NCBI GenBank assembly: GCA_026419785.1 | Contig: JAODTK010001299.1 | Coordinates: 214,275 to 278,274, forward strand | From: Sclerodactyla briareus | Lineage: Eukaryota > Echinodermata > Holothuroidea > Dendrochirotida > Sclerodactylidae | DNA: 64,000 bases | Direction of reading: 5' to 3' | Shown: positions 1 through 11,894 of the stretch, piece after piece | Layout: every line of letters begins with the position of its first letter | Numbering within the stretch: position 1 is the first letter of the stretch | The notes under the pieces: model-generated | Database searches by the model: none | What the model was told of the DNA's origin: nothing | The model's input: only the letters and a program-made list of their open reading frames with translations | Translations under genes and position numbers: made by a program

Positions 1-970
1 CACATTGAATGACCTCCAGTGACACCAAAATTCTTATCAACCAGAAAAAACCAAGAAGGCTTTAATAGTGATTCCTTGACTGATCAAGCTACATGTGAGC
101 ATTGTCAACTTACTCACAAGATTACCATAAGTAAAAACTTCATCCATCTAATTAAGGGAGCTCTTGTTAACTAGCTCAAATCACCCAAAATATCAATTTT
201 CAATGCATATCAAATTTCAACCTGATCAAACCAGGCATTATGGACTTATTGTGTTAACGAGATTTTCAGACTTTTAACCTCAGATGACCTTAGATCTGAT
301 CCCAAAAACAATAGGGATTATGTACTCACGATACAAAGTATGAGCACCATCTAGCTATCCAGGTGGGTTGAGTAATCATGTTAACGAGCTAAAATCGGCC
401 CATAGGCCTATATCAATTTTCACAATATCCCCATTTCCCCCCCCCCCCCCAGTCTCTCTCCAACGCCATAGTTCTTTTCTCTATTTCAACCTGATCGAAC
501 CAAGCATGACTGATTTACTGTGTTAGAAAGATTGTCAGAAAGATTGTCAGACTTGGATGTCTCTTGACCTCTGATGACCTTTGACCTGATGGTAAAATAA
601 TAGGGATCATGTACTCATTAAGGCAAAACACCGACATACTAAAGTATGAGCTTCATCCATCAGGTGTGGGAACAAGCTGAAATTGGCCAGAAAATGAATT
701 TTCCAATATTCTCCCACTACCGACCCAGCGGCTAACACCAACAAATTATCCGGGTTCTTGTACTTTCTATTAGAAAATTGCATACCAAATTCCAACCTGA
801 CCTGGTCGGGCATTCTGGACGTGTTGACAAGGTTATCAAGACTTCTTTACCTCTCAGATGATCTTTGACCTGACCCCAAAATGATGGGGATCATGAATGA
901 ACTTCATCCATCAAGTTGGGAGTGAGTATTCGAGTTATTGCGTTAACAAGCACAATTTGCCAATTTATGA
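1..970 (-). repeat. ~306-bp minisatellite, about 3 degenerate units
   Basis: The same block recurs about every 306 bases: the landmark aaagtatgagc lies near 335 and 641, and a decayed third copy near 890. Each unit carries tgacct/tgaccc runs and atgtactca. It is the reverse complement of the array at 18990-20010, so the two belong to one family in opposite orientation. A C-run sits near 438-450. No coding sequence is supported. Confidence 0.7.
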
Positions 971-974
971 TTTT

Positions 975-2035
975 TTTCTATACTCCAAGTGACCCCCGGT
1001 CCACACTGGCCCTTAGGTCGTAAATCCCTGGGCACCCTGGAGGTACGGCTATTAGACCATCATTATGATTGAACATCAGCACTGTGACAACAGATTTGTT
1101 CGGGGATAAGAGTCTGTGCTATTTCACATAATGGGCCCTAGGGCCCGAACTGGGCACAAAATTCCCGAACAACCCTAATGGCTCTCTACCCAAGGACCAT
1201 TACATGTAACCTCAAAGAAAATCAATTGGAGCTTGTGGGAGGAGATGCATTTCAAGTACCATTGTGTGAAATTTTTATGAAATGGGCCCTCCGGCCCAAG
1301 GGGACCTTGGACCAAACATTTCGGAACACCCCAAAAGATAGCTGTCAGTCCATCATTATGACTAAATGTCAGCACTGTGCACAAAAATTCATAAGAGGAA
1401 AAGCATTTGCGAAATTTCACATGCCCAAATGGGTCCTATCTAAATGAACCAAATATTTCTGAAAACCCTGAAGATACGGCTATTAGACCATCATTATAAC
1501 CGAACATCAGCACTATGCAACAAAATTGGTAGGAGATACAAGATTTTGCAGTATTTCATATAATGGCCCTTGGGCCCAACCGGTCCCAGAGCTCACAATT
1601 CCCATACACCCCCAATGGCCTTCTACTCAAGACCATTACATGTAACCTCAAAGAAAATCAATTGAAGCTTGTGGGAAAGAAGCTTTAACAAAGTTCTTCT
1701 TTGTCGGTTTTCATAAATGAGCCCTCAGGTCTGAGTGGGACTTTTGACCAAAAAATTCTGAACCAAGTTATGCAGTATGACTGGACACCAGTACTGTGCA
1801 TCAAAATTTGACTGAGGAGATACATTCTGGAATTTTACACATACTAGCCTATATTGCCCCTTCAATGACCTTTGACCTTGACCTTCACAAAGTCAAATGT
1901 GTCCCATTTCAATGAACATTGTGTCCAAATTTGGTGGACCTCCATCACAGACTGACTATTTGGGGGCCAAATTGGCAATTGTTGACACACTTGCTGGAAG
2001 ATATAGATAGATAATGCACACTACTTAGTATGCTT
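975..2035 (+). repeat. GATA-family interspersed repeat (family R2), degenerate copy
   Basis: Landmark blocks recur internally: ggtacggctattagacc near 1042, a relative near 1465, and gaccattacatgtaacct near 1196 and 1630. The same blocks occur in the same order at 33461-35308 and in reverse complement at 9256-10562. The copy ends at a short gatagata tract near 2000, the place where the other copies hold a long (GATA)n. Open frames here (1175-1447 on both strands) are repeat shadows. Confidence 0.65.
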
Positions 2036-2039
2036 TTTG

Positions 2040-2460
2040 TCTTGTCCGAACAGAAATCAGAAAGAGACTTTATAGCAATCACTCTGTCACGTGTGTGTTT
2101 GTGTGTGTGATGATCCAATTGGATTTTGGGCATAGAACTAAGTGGGATAATTAGCCTTTTTATGTACTTTATTGTTTCAGCCTATTAGCGAGGTTTGGAA
2201 CATATGCACATATGCAAATGTATTGATTAGATTTATAGCGTAACATAGGCTAATTGAGTCATCTAATTGGCATAATTTATGGGAAACTTGGGACCTTTAG
2301 TCCTGAATTTGTGCTGAGGCCACTGTTTATGTGAATATGACTTCTGGTACTTTTCATTTCCATTTATTTCTAAGCGAATACCTATTTTTGATGTTCTGTT
2401 AGCAAGGTGCAAAAATACAACATTGACTGTGTAGAGTTTATGAGGGACCTTCGCAGTGTT
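2040..2460 (-). repeat. Family R3 repeat with (TG)n end, minus orientation
   Basis: A (TG)n tract near 2090-2112 is followed by a gatccaattggattttgg block, and resembles the reverse complement of 52640-52960 and of the right end of the copy at 35310-36225, both of which also end in (CA)n. A family R2 copy lies directly beside it, as in those other loci. Confidence 0.5.
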
Positions 2461-3175
2461 CCCCCCATGGGAAACAAGCATAGCTGGTTTGAGCTAAATT
2501 TGGGCCCTTAGGCCCAAGTGGGACCTTGAGTTAAACATGCCCCATGAAAAATTATGTATATATAAGTATGTATTTGCCCCTGGATATACCACTTTTCTAT
2601 GGTCAAAGACCAGAGACACTGCTATTGCATTAACATTGGTAAATGCACAGTCAGCTGACTTGATTCAGCCAATTGGAGGGAGTATTTACGTCAATATAAT
2701 GAACAATAGGCTAATACCAGTGCTTTCCTTAAGAAATCCCTTAATATGAACTAACACTTTACCTGATCCTTCTTGGCACTGCATATGGTCCAAGGAAGAC
2801 ATTGGGAACAATCCTGCAGGAAGTAGAAATGATGGGAATGAATCACTGGACTATAACATCCACAACCAATAAAGTCCATTGTTAATCCCATGCAATGAAT
2901 GCAGCGCAGCTGCGAATAGGCTTCTTACCCAGGACAAGGTCCAGGCAAATGCATATAGCATTTTGTGATATCAACCTCTGACATTGACGTGAGTACTGCA
3001 ACACAAAGGCTAGCGTAGTATAAGATTTCACATCAACAATTGCCCGCAGTTGTGGGTTTGAGTGAGTAACGATTCTGAGTTTGTGTCACATCCGACTTGC
3101 ATGTTGTGTCCATGGCTGTTAGGCGCCAAGACAAAACCTTGGCCGCTGCAGCTCCTGCAGCCAGGCTGAGGGTCT
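2461..3175. other. No gene seen
   Basis: A family R2 end block (agctggtttgagctaaat) is present near 2483. Otherwise the stretch looks like anonymous intergenic or intronic sequence with only short frames. Confidence 0.5.
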
Positions 3176-3252
3176 AAGTTGAACAATAGAGATCCCATTG
3201 TCACCAGGCTTCAAAGAGAGCCTATCAACAATGGGGTCTCTATTGTTAAGTC
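3176..3252. repeat. Near-perfect inverted repeat (hairpin)
   Basis: The arm aacaatagagatcccattgt (from 3181) pairs with acaatggggtctctattgtt (to about 3246), 19 of 20 positions, and pairing continues weakly outward. The loop holds a second short inverted pair, aggct/agcct. The size and shape suit a microRNA-like precursor or a very small fold-back element; the sequence alone does not decide. Confidence 0.6.
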
Positions 3253-3373
3253 TAATCCCTCAGCCTGTCTATCACAAACATATCTGATCACAAGTAATTC
3301 TATAATAATATGTATATACTTGAGATGTAGAACCATCAAGGAATTGTTTTTTTTTTCAAATTTGGCGATTTAG

Positions 3374-3667
3374 CTTGTTCACTCAAGCTAACCCTGGGGT
3401 GGCAGATGTGGTAGAAGAACAATTGTTGGTAGTGGCCGCTGGGAGTACGCAACAGCCTACTTCTATACAGCCTGTAATTGATTTACCTGCATTTCTCTCC
3501 GCTTCGCATATCTTGCTGCAACCATTTCCTGTTGATGAAACAATTATCACATTAAGATCAATGTAGCATTGGACATACTGCAGTACAGTTGTCTGTTGAC
3601 TCTATTGCAGAGCTCATAATTGACCCAGTCACTTTAGTGAAGCTATCAGAGCATAATTTTTCTGTCG
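3374..3667 (+). CDS. Candidate coding exon, unrecognised, one frameshift
   Basis: A strong acceptor (T-rich tract from about 3343, then gatttag) opens a frame with motifs NPGVADVVEEQLLVVAAGS and PFPVDETIITLR. That frame stops at 3566, but the frame one base away continues with SIAELIIDPVTLVKLSEHN up to a consensus donor gtgagt at 3668, so one missing or extra base would join them. If the donor is not used, the frame runs on to a basic end, RIRRRGRRKK, near 3760. I recognise no family. The frame could still be chance: frames of this length are expected in 64 kb, and the splice signals are the main support. Confidence 0.3.
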
Positions 3668-3769
3668 TGAGTGACGTGTATGTGGTGAACTATTTTCCCG
3701 TTTTGCAGATGTGTCACCGTATCAGACGAAGAGGAAGGCGAAAAAAAAACTCCTCTGACTGATGTGCAG

Positions 3770-5510
3770 TGGATCAATCAGTTCCTTTTCCAATTAGAAT
3801 ATTAATAGCTGATTTTCACTAAATAACTGGAGGTATGAGCATGCACATGACAGCCCTGACACGATGCTGACAGAATTTTTTTTTTCAGCCTCTGGTAAAT
3901 TGGTTCAATCCCAAACTGGAGCCTTAGGTCTCCTATGACCCCACTAAGAACCAATCAAAGAAGAGGATTAGAGCAGTTATACAGCTACAAACAATGGATC
4001 GGGGAGAATAAGTTTCCTAAAAGTAATCAACAACAAAGAGACAACTCACAGCTGGTAATTTATATTTGACAATAACACGACACTCCCATTTCTTAAATAG
4101 AGATGGATAAACTGATTGTGGTCTTGAAAATTTTCTGAAGCATTCTTAACTCTACTGGAGATATCCCTCAAACTTCATCATAGTACTTAAAAATTCTTTG
4201 AAATTTGACCCGTCAATGCAATGGTCCAACACTGTACAAGCGTTCAAATGTTGACTCACAGGTGTGCAATCACTTGTTGAAAGTTGGGGACCTTAACAAG
4301 TTGGGAGAGGGGGTGTTCAGTTCGAGTCTTACTGTCCAGAGCAGTAAAGATTCATTCTATGTGTGGGGAGAGGGGTTATGTATGACACCACGGGCCGAAA
4401 TAAGGGCCAGAGATCATGGGTTTCTTCCTATTACCCCTATAACCCATGTTTAGCCAGATTGACACTGTAACTTGCAATATTGTAATCTCTCTGAGATTCA
4501 TGGCAACGTTGGTGCAACAATCACTTTCGCCAGAAGATTACCTTGGCCTCATGTTATTGTGTCTAATTTGGTTACATACCCATCTCAAGGATTTTGTTTT
4601 ATTCCCAGGTCCTCTTAACCTCCCTCTGCCGTTCGCATTCCAAAAATTATCTCCTTTGTTCTGCCAAGGTAGTGTTGGGTCCAGTTCATTTTATTTGTTA
4701 CTTACCTCATAGGCAGCCGTGCCGAAAGCCATTTCATAGGGGCACTTCGTGCAAGCCAGTAAATCAGGTTATTTCCTCATGTGTTGGTGTATCGCCACCG
4801 ATCCTGATAATTTGTTGTGTTTATTTTTGTGTTGTGTATATTCCACTTCCATGAAACTTCTGATTGGATTCACTTTTCCAACTCAAGATAAAGCAAATTA
4901 TTTTGTTTTTGGTGATGTGCATTCCATGAACCACTTCGTTCATCATGGTAGCTGGGTTTCGTAGTCGAAACATGGCCTCATCTGATTAGAAAATCGACTT
5001 TCATCAGAATTTCTGTCATCTTCATGTGGAATAGAATACCAAGGACAAAAATCAGGACTTGTGGCAATACACCCACAAGGCGTGAAATATTCTCGATTTT
5101 TCTGGCTTGCTCCATTGACTGCTAACACAAAGTGGCCCCATGTAAGGGAGTTCCGCAACATTGCCTATAGCCTTCGGCTTGTACTAGGCCTAGTTCATCG
5201 TTTATTGTTGTGTGGGATCGTTGCCAACAGGCCCATGGACCAACAATTAAGTTCACATTTTTCTCGAGATAACAAGGAGAAGAAAAGAGGTATTCACTTG
5301 AAAATAAATGAGATTATTCTTGAATGTTTTGTGAACAAGTTCAGGTTTTCATTTGGATCCCATATTTAACATTGACTAGGGTTCCCCCAATGATGTTACA
5401 AGGAAAATTTTGCAAAAGGTGATTGTTCCTTCTCAGAAACACTCAAATTGGCTGAAAATCTGTGGTGCAGTTTTGCCATTTGGCCTTCTAAGCAAAGGGC
5501 CAGTTGCCCT
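3770..5510. other. No gene supported
   Basis: Two good-looking acceptors occur near 4608 and 4711, but the implied intron between them would be about 44 bases, too short to credit. No recognisable protein motif was found on either strand. Confidence 0.45.
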
Positions 5511-6132
5511 AGTGTTTCCATGCACGCGGACGGTCGGGCGGGCATGCGGACAATGTGGGTGACCCGTTTCCATGCACGCGGACGGGAGGGTGCCGCGTTT
5601 TAACACAATCAAGCACCTCTTCCCACTTTTGGTGTGTAAATGCGCCTAACACCAACGCATACTAGTGTTTAAACCTAAACGATGGTGTTTACTTTTAAGA
5701 ACCATTGTTCTAAATGTCACGATAGCGCCTAAAATACTATTAGAACTTCACAATTGACAGGTTTTGGAAGATTGAATAGCAAATTACTTGACATGTCAAT
5801 GGTTTAACATGCAAATAGTTCAAATAGGTGTCTGGCCATTAAAATAGAACAATTTGTATAAGATTCATCAAGAGTCTTGAAACAGTTATGAATGTTGTCG
5901 GAACATTTTTTAACATTGTTCCACTTTTCCACTATCGGGTACAAGCCCGAAGATTGCGGGAAATCCCTGGAAATTGATAGAAACAACCACGCGGGCAAGC
6001 GGGTTCAAAAATCGCTACATGACTGATTCGAGGGGGAAGAAGAGAAAACGCCCGCCTTTGCCCGGTGCATGGAAACGGTTCCATTGAAATATATGATGAG
6101 CGATTTTACCCGCCCGTCTGTATGGAAACGCT
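5511..6132. mobile_element. MITE-like element with ~30-bp TIRs
   Basis: The left end, agtgtttccatgcacgcgga, is matched in reverse complement by the right end around 6095-6132 (cccgcccgtctgtatggaaa). A second copy of the end motif, cgtttccatgcacgcggacg, sits just inside at about 5569, and its complement near 6064. The 622-bp interior has no coding capacity. The superfamily and target duplication could not be resolved. Confidence 0.65.
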
Positions 6133-7063
6133 GCTGAAGTTAATCAAGTACTGTACGTGTTATTAATGAGTGCAGTGTACTGAGGATGTGTTACTTTTAC
6201 TACTATTTAATAATTTTAAGGATATAGTAAATTACTTAGGCCTAGGTAGCTCAGGCCCGGCCTTTGCCTATGTGGTTTAGACCTAGCCTAGACCAGTACT
6301 AGCCTAGGCGAAGGGCTACAGTCTAAACAGCGCCTCATAACTCACTACAGTACTACTACATTAGCATACAAATAAATTCATTACAAAATGAATAACACTT
6401 AAACAGGCCTAACTCATCTTCATCTGGTGGTCTGATGCCCGGAAACCCAGGATACTGCGACCAATCCATCTTTGCTTGAATGCCTTGATCAAATTCAATT
6501 AATCAACTTCATCACCGCTGCAGCAAGCAATATCTGTTCATAACACGTCCGTGCACCTAACTGGTGTTTTTTTTTATCAGGCCCGGAGGGGTGAAGACTA
6601 CATTTGTTACTCAACCAAACAAAACTTCGAGACACCTGCCTCTGTGAGTTGAACTCCACGGGAATTTAGCTTGAAAATCAATAATAAAAAAATGATTCTG
6701 TATTGCATTAATTCCAATCCGAAACACATGCGTTGAGAACGGGAATAAATATCCAAACCACGGTAATATCATGATATATATATGGAAAGAAAATGAGTCC
6801 ACTCCAATTCTGGTCCTTGAGCTGAGTCAGACGAGACTGAGCCGCCCTATTGGCATTGTGCAACCTACTGAAGTCGCTAATTTCAAGTTTCGAAAATGGG
6901 GTGTTATTAGATAATGAAAGTGTGAGTAGTTCCCAATATTCCTAGATCTGCAAAATCTGTTGTGACTAATTAGGGAAAGTTCACTATTTCAGAGAGAATC
7001 ACGGTGGGCGTGAGGGTGTTTTTCCTAAACCGAACATCAGTGTAGGGTAGCCCAGTCCGGTGA
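6133..7063. other. No gene seen; tagcctagg-rich tract
   Basis: Around 6237-6325 the sequence is built from cctagg, gcctag and taggcc words. No exon signals were found. Confidence 0.5.
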
Positions 7064-7545
7064 ACAGTATGATGGGGTACCCGTCGACTGCGCACTGGAG
7101 GCCTATCAACAGCTGTATTTTTTTGATCAGCCACTCATGAATTCCAGAAGCTGAATAAGGTGAATTATGAATGTTTTAACCTTTATAATGATCCCTTGCT
7201 TCTATATTCTGTACGTCAATGTGAAAAGTTACAGCCTATTTCCGATAACCTTTTTGCTGAAACTAAATTTGGTCGTGTACCGTCGAGTGCGCACTGTACT
7301 GGGTTTTTGTGTGTGTATGCAAAATTGGTTAACGCGCGTAGTGTGATTTTTGAACGATGTTTTTTTCCGCGGTGCAAGGAAACCAAATAGGAGTTAAATT
7401 AATACTTTTCTGCAGATTATTTCTGCACAAAGTATTACAATTTATTTGAATGTTTTCTAGCAATATTTTCAACGTGATAGTGAGTCATAATTCAAGGTGC
7501 GCAATTGACGGGTATGCGCAGTCGACGGGTACCCCACGATACTGT
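7064..7545. mobile_element. MITE with 31-bp TIRs
   Basis: The left end acagtatgatggggtacccg (continuing tcgactgcgca to 7094) pairs with the right end at 7515-7545, with about 2 mismatches in 31. A third relative of the inner TIR, gtgtaccgtcgagtgcgca, lies at about 7276-7294. The interior frame at 7160-7390 has no recognisable protein. The element is about 482 bp; no clear target duplication is visible. Confidence 0.75.
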
Positions 7546-7742
7546 GTGTTACGGCCGCTACACTCACATCCACTCCATATAATATGGAGGGTTTGTGCAA
7601 CTTACTGTATTATTAGGGAATGATCGATGACTAGGGTAGCTCTAACTTGAGTACAGTATTTATTGACCAATGCTACAGTTGTATATAATAGTTACTAGCC
7701 TAAGTTCATAACATAGGCCTAGAGTAGCCTAGACCTTATCGT

Positions 7743-8095
7743 AAATTGATTGATTGATTTTATTTGGAAAAAAATTTACATATATGGATGCTACCAAGGA
7801 TAACACATAAAGTAGAGTACTTATTTCCAATGTGGTCCTCATATAATACAAACAATTAAACAATTCGACAAGCCCACAGCCCCAAAACAAAAAACTAGAA
7901 AAGATACCAATACCTAAAAATCAAACCCCCATTAACTCCATCAACCACGTGCAAGCTTAGCCCATAAATATTTCCTAACATGGGATTTAAAAGTATTACA
8001 TGTACTACATTGTTTAATACGAAGAGGTAATTCATTCCATTCGGAGACGGCCAGAAACAAAAAAAAACGACACTTTTCAAACCCTTTAACTCTCA
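7743..8095 (-). pseudogene. LINE reverse-transcriptase C-terminus and 3' tail
   Basis: Read on the minus strand, the stretch from about 8070 down encodes WNELPLRIKQCSTCNTFKS and then HVRKYLWAKLA before a stop, the typical last segment of CR1/Jockey-type pol proteins. The 3' end runs into (AATC)n at 7745-7760, a short tandem tail of the sort these LINEs carry. Everything 5' of it is missing, so it is a dead truncated copy. Confidence 0.65.
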
Positions 8096-8500
8096 GGCCA
8101 ACAACAACGCAGCCCCCCCAGGACCTACCCTAGCTTAGTATATAAGTATGAAAATTACCAAACCATGGTAAACGTTAAAGTCTATGTACAGACGGTTTGC
8201 TCTTTATTGTGCAGGCCGTTGCCCGCTAGGGTGTGAAAGAAAAATTCAGGAAATCAACAAACGCGTCATTTGACAGTTTTTTTAAGTTGGGATATTCTAA
8301 ATAAGGGTATTTTCTAGTAGAAACTGACTAGGGTTAGGTTAACTAAGCTGTCAATTTTAATTTTTCAAACGAGAAATGTCAGGGCACTCCAGCAGTCGTG
8401 TTCCCTAACATTGACTTGTACGGTCTCAGCATAGGCCCAGTGTCAAATTTGACCCTACGGTTATTGTTGTTGTGGCGGTGGCCTATACATTAGGGTAGCC

Positions 8501-8715
8501 AGGTGCGTACCGAGAGATTCTTCTTGAAGGGGGGGGGGGTTAAAATCGGAACCCAAGGGAAGTGCACCTCTGATTGGCCTTACCCTCCCTTTGGCAAATA
8601 AGTATAATTTATGGGCCCCTATTTGCTAAATAACAGCTGCAAAACCTCTACTGAACTGCAAAAAATAAGTTTTGTTGTAAAAATGTATTGATCACTTGGG
8701 TCATGCCCCCCTCCC
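8501..8715 (+). repeat. G-run/C-run short element (family R4)
   Basis: It starts at ggtgcgtaccgagagattc, has a G run near 8530-8540, a conserved middle (ttggcaaataagtataattt) and a C-rich end near 8706-8718. The same order is found in reverse complement at 23440-23705 and 39715-40020, with a partial copy at 46312-46440. No coding capacity. Confidence 0.65.
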
Positions 8716-9255
8716 CCAGGGTATCCCTGAGGGTAGCCTACCTAGAGTATGATAATCGAGGAGGCATTGCCGTCTCTTCCTACACAATATTTACTCGTGC
8801 ATTTATGGCTACACTGCACCTTTGTGCCCTCCTTTTCGCTTCACTGCACCTCGACCTGTGGCTTCCTTGCTTTATTGTGTTTGGTGCACAATGGGGTGAA
8901 ATAGTGGTGGGGGGAAATGGTAGGGTGATATGACAGTGGGGTGAAATGGTAGTGGGGGTGTGAATGGGAAATTGTTTTGGGGTGAAATGACTCGAACAAA
9001 CGTATTGGTAGAAATTGGTGAGGGGGAAGGGTAGGTATGATTCACAGCTGTGTGGATCTCTCTTCGTAAGTGTGACCCTGTAAGAAAGTGTCCAGGCGCG
9101 GCATTGCGGGGAGCTAAGGGGCTCCAGCCTCCAAAATCTCTTGAGCCCCCTTCCATGGATAATGTATGTGTGAACATATGGATCGCCGAACACATTACAA
9201 TACTTCAGGCCCTTTTGCAGCTGGGAAAGGCTCTTTGATGATCTGTAAGTCCAAT
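8716..9255. repeat. G-rich minisatellite, no gene
   Basis: Between about 8890 and 8990 a loose ~30-bp word with core ggggtgaaat repeats four times. The minus-strand frames across it (8780-9195) are low-complexity products of this repeat. The rest is unremarkable. Confidence 0.5.
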
Positions 9256-10562
9256 TTTAGCTCAAACCAGCTATGCTTGGTTGAGCTATTGGATCTGCAT
9301 GTCACTCTATCTATCTATCTAATCTATCTATCTCTCTATCATCTATCCTATCTATCTATCTATCTATCTAATCGATCTAATCTATCTAATCTCCTATCTA
9401 TCCAGTGTGTTAACAATTGTTTTTTGGCCCTCCAAACCGTCATGTCATGTTGTGGATGTTGACCAACTTTGGACACAATGTTTATTGACCCCTGGACATG
9501 TTTGACTTTGTGCAAGTCAAGGTCAAAGGTCTTATTAAAGGGAAAGTGTAGGCATTAATGTGTGAAAATTTTTTCAAAATGTATCTCCTACAAATTAGGT
9601 CCACGTGCTGTGTTGGTCATAACTGATGGTCTAACAGCCGTTACCCCTTCGGGGTGTCAGGATTTTTTGGTTCACGGCCCAGTCTGGGCCATTGGGCCCA
9701 TTATTATGAAATACCGCACAGTCTTGTATTCATACAAATTTTGTTGCCCACCGTTGATGGTTAGTCATAATGGTGGTCCAATTGCCATATCTCCATGGTG
9801 CCCAGGAATTTTATGAGGGCCCACACAGCCCAAGGTGAGCCCTAGGGCCCATCATGTGGAATTATGCAAAATGCTTCTCCTCTTACAATTTTGTTGCACA
9901 GTGTTAACAGTGGATCATGATGGCTAACTCGTACCTTTGGGGTGTTCACAGGAATTTTTTTTGGTCAGGTCCTACTTGGGCCCATGGGCCCATTTTCTTA
10001 ATACCGCAAAATCTTGTATCTCCTACGAAATTTGGTGCACGTGCTGATGTTTAGAGTCATAATGGTGGTCCAATTGCCATATCTTCATGGTGCCCAGGAA
10101 TCTAGGTCCACGGCTCAGTGTGGGCCCTAGGGGCCCCATCATGTGGAATTAATGCAAAATGCTTCGCTCGTCCAAATTTGTTGCACAGTGCTGACATTGG
10201 GTCATAATGATGTCTAACCAAGCTGTACTTTTGGGGGGGGGTTCAGAATTGTTGGTCAGGGTTCTACCTGGGCCCGTGGGCCCATTTTTTATGAAATTTC
10301 ACACACAATGGTACCTAAAATGCTCTCCTCCCACAAGCTTCAATTGATTTTCTTCAAACAATGTAAGGTTTTGGAATTTGGAACCTGAGCCCAATATGGA
10401 AATACGCAAAATGCTGGTATCCTCCTACAGATTTGGTTGCATAGTGCTGATGTTCAGTCCTACTGATGGTCTAATAGCCTCCATGATCTTGAACATTCTC
10501 CATAATTGTACATTCGTCTGGTACATTTATGCGGTTGAGCTACAAGCACATTGGTGCTCTAG
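9256..10562 (-). mobile_element. Family R2 element, minus orientation, with (ATCT)n
   Basis: The element starts ttttagctcaaaccagcta and ends ttgagctacaagcacattgg followed by tgctctag. These are the complements of the two ends of the copy at 33461-35308. The ends share the inverted core agctcaaacc, so a non-autonomous TIR element is likely. (ATCT)n occupies 9306-9401 next to the left end. Internal blocks with cataatggtggtccaattg recur about every 200-300 bases. Confidence 0.65.
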
Positions 10563-10943
10563 TTTCTTGTACGGTATGGCGCCAGTTGTCTGTCTCGGAG
10601 TTGGTACCCGCCTGTGGCCATTAACTTATATGGTTGGAAAAAGGCCCCCGGCTGATATGTGTTTTATCAGTTCTCTTCCCCATGTGGCTCGTACCATTTG
10701 AACGCAGACCTGGAAGGCGCAAGGCTATTTTTCAATTTATGGGTAGCCTACCTACTCATAAAGACTAATTACGCCCTAACCCGGCAACAGTTGCACTGAT
10801 CTGGGTGGGAAACATTGCTCTTTGCGTTGGATTCGTCGTGGCGAGCTCTATTGGACTGTGGCAGTCCTAAAAGCCCAATACCCAATGGCCAACGCTTAGA
10901 TGATGTATTCCTCAGGATGGAAAAGTCTTTCTGGGTTTATCAG
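10563..10943. other. No gene seen
   Basis: Anonymous sequence between the R2 element and the possible first exon at 10944. No repeat family or coding frame was recognised. Confidence 0.4.
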
Positions 10944-10988
10944 CAACAGGAGACACGATGATGGCGTCCAAATTATGGTCAGATTGCA
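10944..10988 (+). CDS. Possible alternative first coding exon of the four-exon gene
   Basis: An acceptor (gtctttctgggtttatcag) and a consensus donor (gtgagt at 10989) flank 45 bases containing ATGATG at 10955-10960. From either ATG the frame reads (M)MASKLWSDC and ends one base into a codon, the phase required by the exon at 12228. It therefore competes with the start at 11783 as the protein's N-terminus. With no transcript evidence it may equally be chance. Confidence 0.25.
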
Positions 10989-11698
10989 GTGAGTGGTTCT
11001 AATTAGTCAGGTAATATGGTGTGTCCATAATCAAAGGGTTTAGGCGGGGCGTATTACAATTGAATAGGTGCAATGGTCAATGACCAACTGATGTATTATC
11101 TGGAATCTTCAATAATCACCAACCCAACCCTCTACTGGTCCACTTTCCCTGTTTGGTTAGAGGGTCTGCAGTATCTACGCCCCTTGAACTAATGAGGTGA
11201 CTCCACAAGGGCATTCTGTTGAGAAAAAACTCCTAAATAAGCCAGTTCGGAGTTACAGTTAATGAGATGATAATGATATTGTGTCAAAGGTCATAGGGGA
11301 ATGACCGCAGTTTGACATGAAACGTATAGCGTGCAGATTTCTTCCATACTCATCAACAATAACTTCCAAAACATGGGAGAATCGGTTGCTTTTCAAGTTA
11401 ATGGTGACAGTTTAAAAATAAGCCGAAAGATTATTGCTATGGGAGGAATGGAACCGAATCTGGTCTATTCCCCCGAACTATTCTGTGTTGAGATGCCACA
11501 CTCAGAACTAGAACTTGCTCAGAGGGGAGCTTTAAAAGTTGTTTAATTAAGTAGGTAGTTATTTTTTCTCCATGAGGTGGTAATATACAGAACAGCAGAA
11601 CATACTTATGACAGTAACGATGTGTTGGGCTGAGGCACAACCCTACTCACTGTAGGGCTCTTCCCATGTATGTGTATTGAAATCTCTTTTAGTACCTG

Positions 11699-11706
11699 TG
11701 ACGTCA
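11699..11706 (+). promoter_or_regulatory. CRE-type site (TGACGTCA)
   Basis: A perfect palindromic CREB/ATF site lies 77 bases upstream of the start codon at 11783, in a locally CG-containing segment. No TATA box is evident nearby. The position suits the core promoter of the four-exon gene; that link is inference. Confidence 0.45.
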
Positions 11707-11782
11707 TCAACAATTCGCTCTCGGATTCGCAAGACTCTCGGCTATTACCGGCGGCCGATTTGATATTCGAATTCACATTGAA

Positions 11783-11894
11783 ATGAACGATAGCGACTAT
11801 TTGGTAGTCCGGCCAACAGACCTAGTTGCTGGGAGGCCAGTTTTCAAGTTATTGTCACCTGATACCATGTGCAAACATGAGGAAACTCCTTACA
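11783..11894 (+). CDS. Exon 1 of the four-exon gene
   Basis: The first ATG after the CRE site gives 37 codons plus one base, ending TPY at the donor aca/gtgagc. The codon pattern looks coding. Without splicing the frame would stop eight bases beyond the donor. Confidence 0.5.

Noticed and set aside
4609..4760. Two strong acceptors suggesting exons at 4609-4668 and from 4712
   Set aside because: The intron between them would be about 44 bases, and the donor at 4669 is weak.
8780..9195. Overlapping minus-strand frames of 107 and 137 codons
   Set aside because: Low-complexity translation of a G-rich minisatellite.
9306..9401. Regularly spaced repeats that might be taken for a CRISPR array
   Set aside because: The tract is a tetranucleotide microsatellite without unique spacers, in animal DNA.
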